From positions 1,054,001 through 1,118,000 of the forward strand of contig OY755047.1 in the NCBI GenBank assembly GCA_963576565.1: 64,000 nt of DNA, written 5' to 3'. Positions 62,801 through 64,000 of the stretch are shown here, in pieces. The notes below the pieces were generated by a model. It searched no databases. It saw only the letters and a list, made by a program, of their open reading frames with translations, and was not told the origin of the DNA. Origin of the DNA: Aspidapion aeneum (taxonomy: Eukaryota; Arthropoda; Insecta; Coleoptera; Brentidae). A program made the translations under genes and the position numbers. The first letter of the stretch is position 1, and each line of letters opens with the position of its first letter.

Positions 62801-64000
62801 TCAAAAGACAGATACTCCTACTCAAACGGTTATTGCTCCCTTTCAAACGGTCGCTGCTTCGTCCCAAACGATCGTTCTCTTCTCAAAAGTTCGTTGCTCC
62901 TTCTCAAACGCCCATTGCTCCCTCTCAAAAGGTTGTTGCTCCCTCTCAAACGTCGTTGCTCTCCCAATCTATTAAACTATTTATTTCTCGTCGCTCTCTT
63001 AAAAAGCCTGTTTACCCTCTCAAAATATTGTTGCTCCCTCTCAAAAGACCGTAGCTCCCTCTCAAAAGACCGTTGCTCCCTCTCAAGACTGTTGCGTCCT
63101 CTCAAAAGACAGATACTCCTACTCAAACGGTTATTGCTCCCTTTCAAACGGTCGCTGCTTCGTCCCAAACGGTCGTTCTCCTCTCAAAAGTTCGTTGCTC
63201 CTTCTCAAACGCACATTGCTCCCTCTCAAAATGTTGTTGCTCCCTCTCAAAAGTCGTTGCTCTCCCAATCTGTTTATCTCTCGTCGCTCTTTTAAAAAGC
63301 CTGTTTACCCTCTCAAAAAAATTGTGGTCCGTCTCATTCTATCTCAAGAAGAAATCTTCATCTTTCCTTTTAAACTGCTTAATAAAAATTACTTACCGTT
63401 GGGCTTGTGCTCCCTCTTAAATTGTAGTTCTTTCGCCTCCCTATCAAACGAGGAATTCTGCTCTCTGTCAAACGACGGCTGATCTCTATCGAAAGGTGCT
63501 CGTTGATCTCTATCGAACGAAGGTCGTTGCTCCCTTTCGTACGGTCGGTTTTCTCTACCAAACGACGCTCTTTGATCTCTATCGAAGGAGGACCTCGGCT
63601 CTCTGTCATATGGTCGTGCCTCCCTTTCAAAGCGCCGTTGATTTCTATCATACGGACGTTGATCTCTGTCAAATGGACGTTGATCTCTATCATAGGTCCG
63701 TTCCTCTCTGTCAAATGGACGCTGCTCCCTCTCAAAGGGCCTTGGCTCTCTATCAAAGGGTCTTTGATCTCTATCAAATGGCCGTTGTTCCCTGTCAAAC
63801 GGTCTTTGCTCCCTCTCAAATGGACGTTGCTCCCTCTCAAACGGTGTTTGATTTCTATCAAATGGCCGTTGTTCCCTCTCAAATGGTGGTCGTTGGTCTC
63901 TATCAAATGGTCGTTGCTCCCTCTCAAACGGTGTTTGATTTCTATCAAATGACCGTTGTTCCCTCTCAAATGGTCGTTGGCCCCTCTCAAACGGTGGTTG
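56826..64000 (-). CDS. SUGP1: SURP and G-patch domain protein 1, 3' part (5' end outside window)
   Basis: Nine exons in transcript order are 63397->64000, 62204-62376, 61997-62132, 60535-60712, 60271-60358, 59229-59387, 57216-57328, 56998-57124 and 56826-56852. All have GT-AG ends and consistent phase, giving 534 residues plus stop. Landmarks are RRRKRKSRWGEKD (exon 61997-62132), YEYDSDEDTDGGTWEHKMR (60271-60358) and GKHHIGDFLPPEELKRFM (59229-59387). The G-patch core NVGFKMLQKLGWSEGQGLG is in 57216-57328, and [20 protein letters not shown] plus LNNPRRPYY ends the protein. This tail is almost identical to vertebrate SUGP1. SUGP1 is a nuclear splicing factor linked to SF3B1 and branch-site choice; G-patches activate DEAH helicases. 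The two SURP domains should lie upstream, beyond the window. A charged heptad array (63440-64000) is an addition I do not know from the vertebrate protein. Confidence 0.93.
57362..59210 (+). repeat. 20-bp minisatellite in SUGP1 intron
   Basis: About 92 tandem copies of GTCACGTCTGTCACAATTGT with point variants fill intron 57329-59228. Each unit junction contains the perfect palindrome CACAATTGTG. Longer blocks are themselves duplicated: the sequence around GCCACGCATGTTACACTTGT occurs near 57707, 57810, 58410 and 58745. Plus-strand ORFs of up to 321 residues here come only from three units making 60 bp. They run antisense to SUGP1 and are not genes. Confidence 0.97.
59400..60160 (+). repeat. 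Degenerate tandem repeat in SUGP1 intron
   Basis: Intron 59388-60270 holds five loose units at about 59425, 59523, 59675, 59838 and 60066. Each has CGAAAACTGTTGGACCAATT, TAATAAAACTTGGTCAAATT and CCCTTGGACCCTTCT or variants. Unit spacing varies between about 100 and 230 bp. Confidence 0.8.
60815..62010 (-). repeat. Minisatellite carrying copies of the SUGP1 5' splice site
   Basis: Intron 60713-61996 contains about 12-13 tandem units, full ones near 105 bp and some shorter, reading (plus) GGGAGGGGCCTTGCAT, AATGGGTGGGGCATATA, GGAGGAGGTACTTACTCAA and GGAAGAGGAGGCATAG. On the minus strand each unit contains ATGCCTCCTCTTCCATTGA followed in several units by GTAAGT. This is the end of exon 61997-62132 plus its own donor site. 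GTAAGT donors recur near 61217, 61487 and 61699, and GTATGT forms near 61050, 61162, 61324 and 61433. Other units have lost the GT. Confidence 0.92.
62412..63325 (-). repeat. Exon-like heptad repeat inside SUGP1 intron, 301-bp higher-order unit
   Basis: Intron 62377-63396 holds three copies of a unit of about 301 bp (equivalent points at 62477, 62772 and 63073). Each is built from 21-bp subunits such as CTCAAAAGGTTGTTGCTCCCT. The minus strand of these subunits reads like the neighbouring exon, for example EREQRSFERELRSFEREQQ, but then runs into frameshifts and stops (KRATRNK then stop). Confidence 0.92.
63440..64000 (-). repeat. Coding 21-bp repeat: charged RPF[E/D]R[E/D]Q heptads of SUGP1
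   Basis: Within the exon 63397->64000, about 26 heptads of the form Q-R-P-F-E/D-R-E/D follow each other and continue past the window end. Phase is kept throughout. Where a unit deviates it does so by whole codons (for example RPPF and RPSF). Tyrosine replaces phenylalanine in a few units and the last ones are degenerate (SSFDREAKELQFKREHKPN). The exon joins in frame to DWQENRETINPAV in 62204-62376. Alternating Arg and Glu/Asp resembles the mixed-charge RE/RD tracts of nuclear speckle proteins. Function here is inference. Confidence 0.9.

Noticed and set aside
62477..63482. Plus-strand ORFs such as MLPLKTVASSQ in the SUGP1 intron
   Set aside because: They are antisense readings of the 21-bp heptad repeat, repeated every 301 bp with the repeat itself.
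63379..63990. 203-residue minus-strand ORF rich in RGSNDHL
   Set aside because: It is on the same strand as SUGP1 but in the wrong frame. The frame giving RPFDRDQ heptads joins in phase to the next SUGP1 exon; this one does not.

Overview
The window looks like nuclear DNA from an insect, probably a beetle. It is AT-rich, the genes are split by short GT-AG introns, and there are decayed non-LTR retrotransposons, a tRNA-derived SINE, MITE-like elements and very abundant minisatellite and satellite DNA. The beetle assignment is inference from repeat style. The insect/animal assignment rests on the two host genes.

Region 1 (1 to about 20,200) holds no host gene that I can support. It is a graveyard of mobile elements. 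There are three copies of one non-LTR retrotransposon (297-1512 +, 12231-13480 +, 18313-18760 -) and a tail of a second family (8418-8840 +). A 367-bp hAT-type MITE has jumped into the first copy, with an 8-bp target duplication. A pogo/Tigger fragment (about 3255-3496), a SINE with a 13-bp target duplication (6254-6449), and several dispersed or degenerate tandem repeats fill much of the rest.

Region 2 (20,294-26,528, + strand) is a complete 11-exon gene for a coiled-coil protein of 555 residues. I identify it as ODAD3/CCDC151, an outer dynein arm docking complex subunit. Every exon junction keeps phase. Nearly all of its larger introns are made of simple tandem repeats with different units (7, 20, about 20 and 24 bp).

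Region 3 (about 26,816-56,672) is one uninterrupted satellite array of about 29.9 kb. The monomer is 116-117 bp (about 256 copies). It carries nested higher-order periods (232, 464 and 1514 bp) and an internal duplication of about 10.2-10.6 kb. The short ORFs inside it are by-products of a monomer whose length is a multiple of three.

Region 4 (56,826 to the window end, - strand) is the 3' part of SUGP1, a spliceosomal SURP/G-patch protein. Nine coding exons are visible, ending in a C-terminus nearly identical to the vertebrate one. The upstream-most exon in the window encodes about 26 charged heptads of type RPF[E/D]R[E/D]Q. Its introns are filled with tandem repeats, two of which copy adjacent exon or splice-site sequence.

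The two genes are convergent, and the satellite occupies their shared 3' intergenic space. Nothing suggests that they act in one pathway: one serves motile cilia and sperm axonemes, the other pre-mRNA splicing. The most unusual features are the satellite between convergent genes, the array of duplicated 5' splice sites in a SUGP1 intron, and the exon-like heptad repeat spilling into a neighbouring SUGP1 intron.
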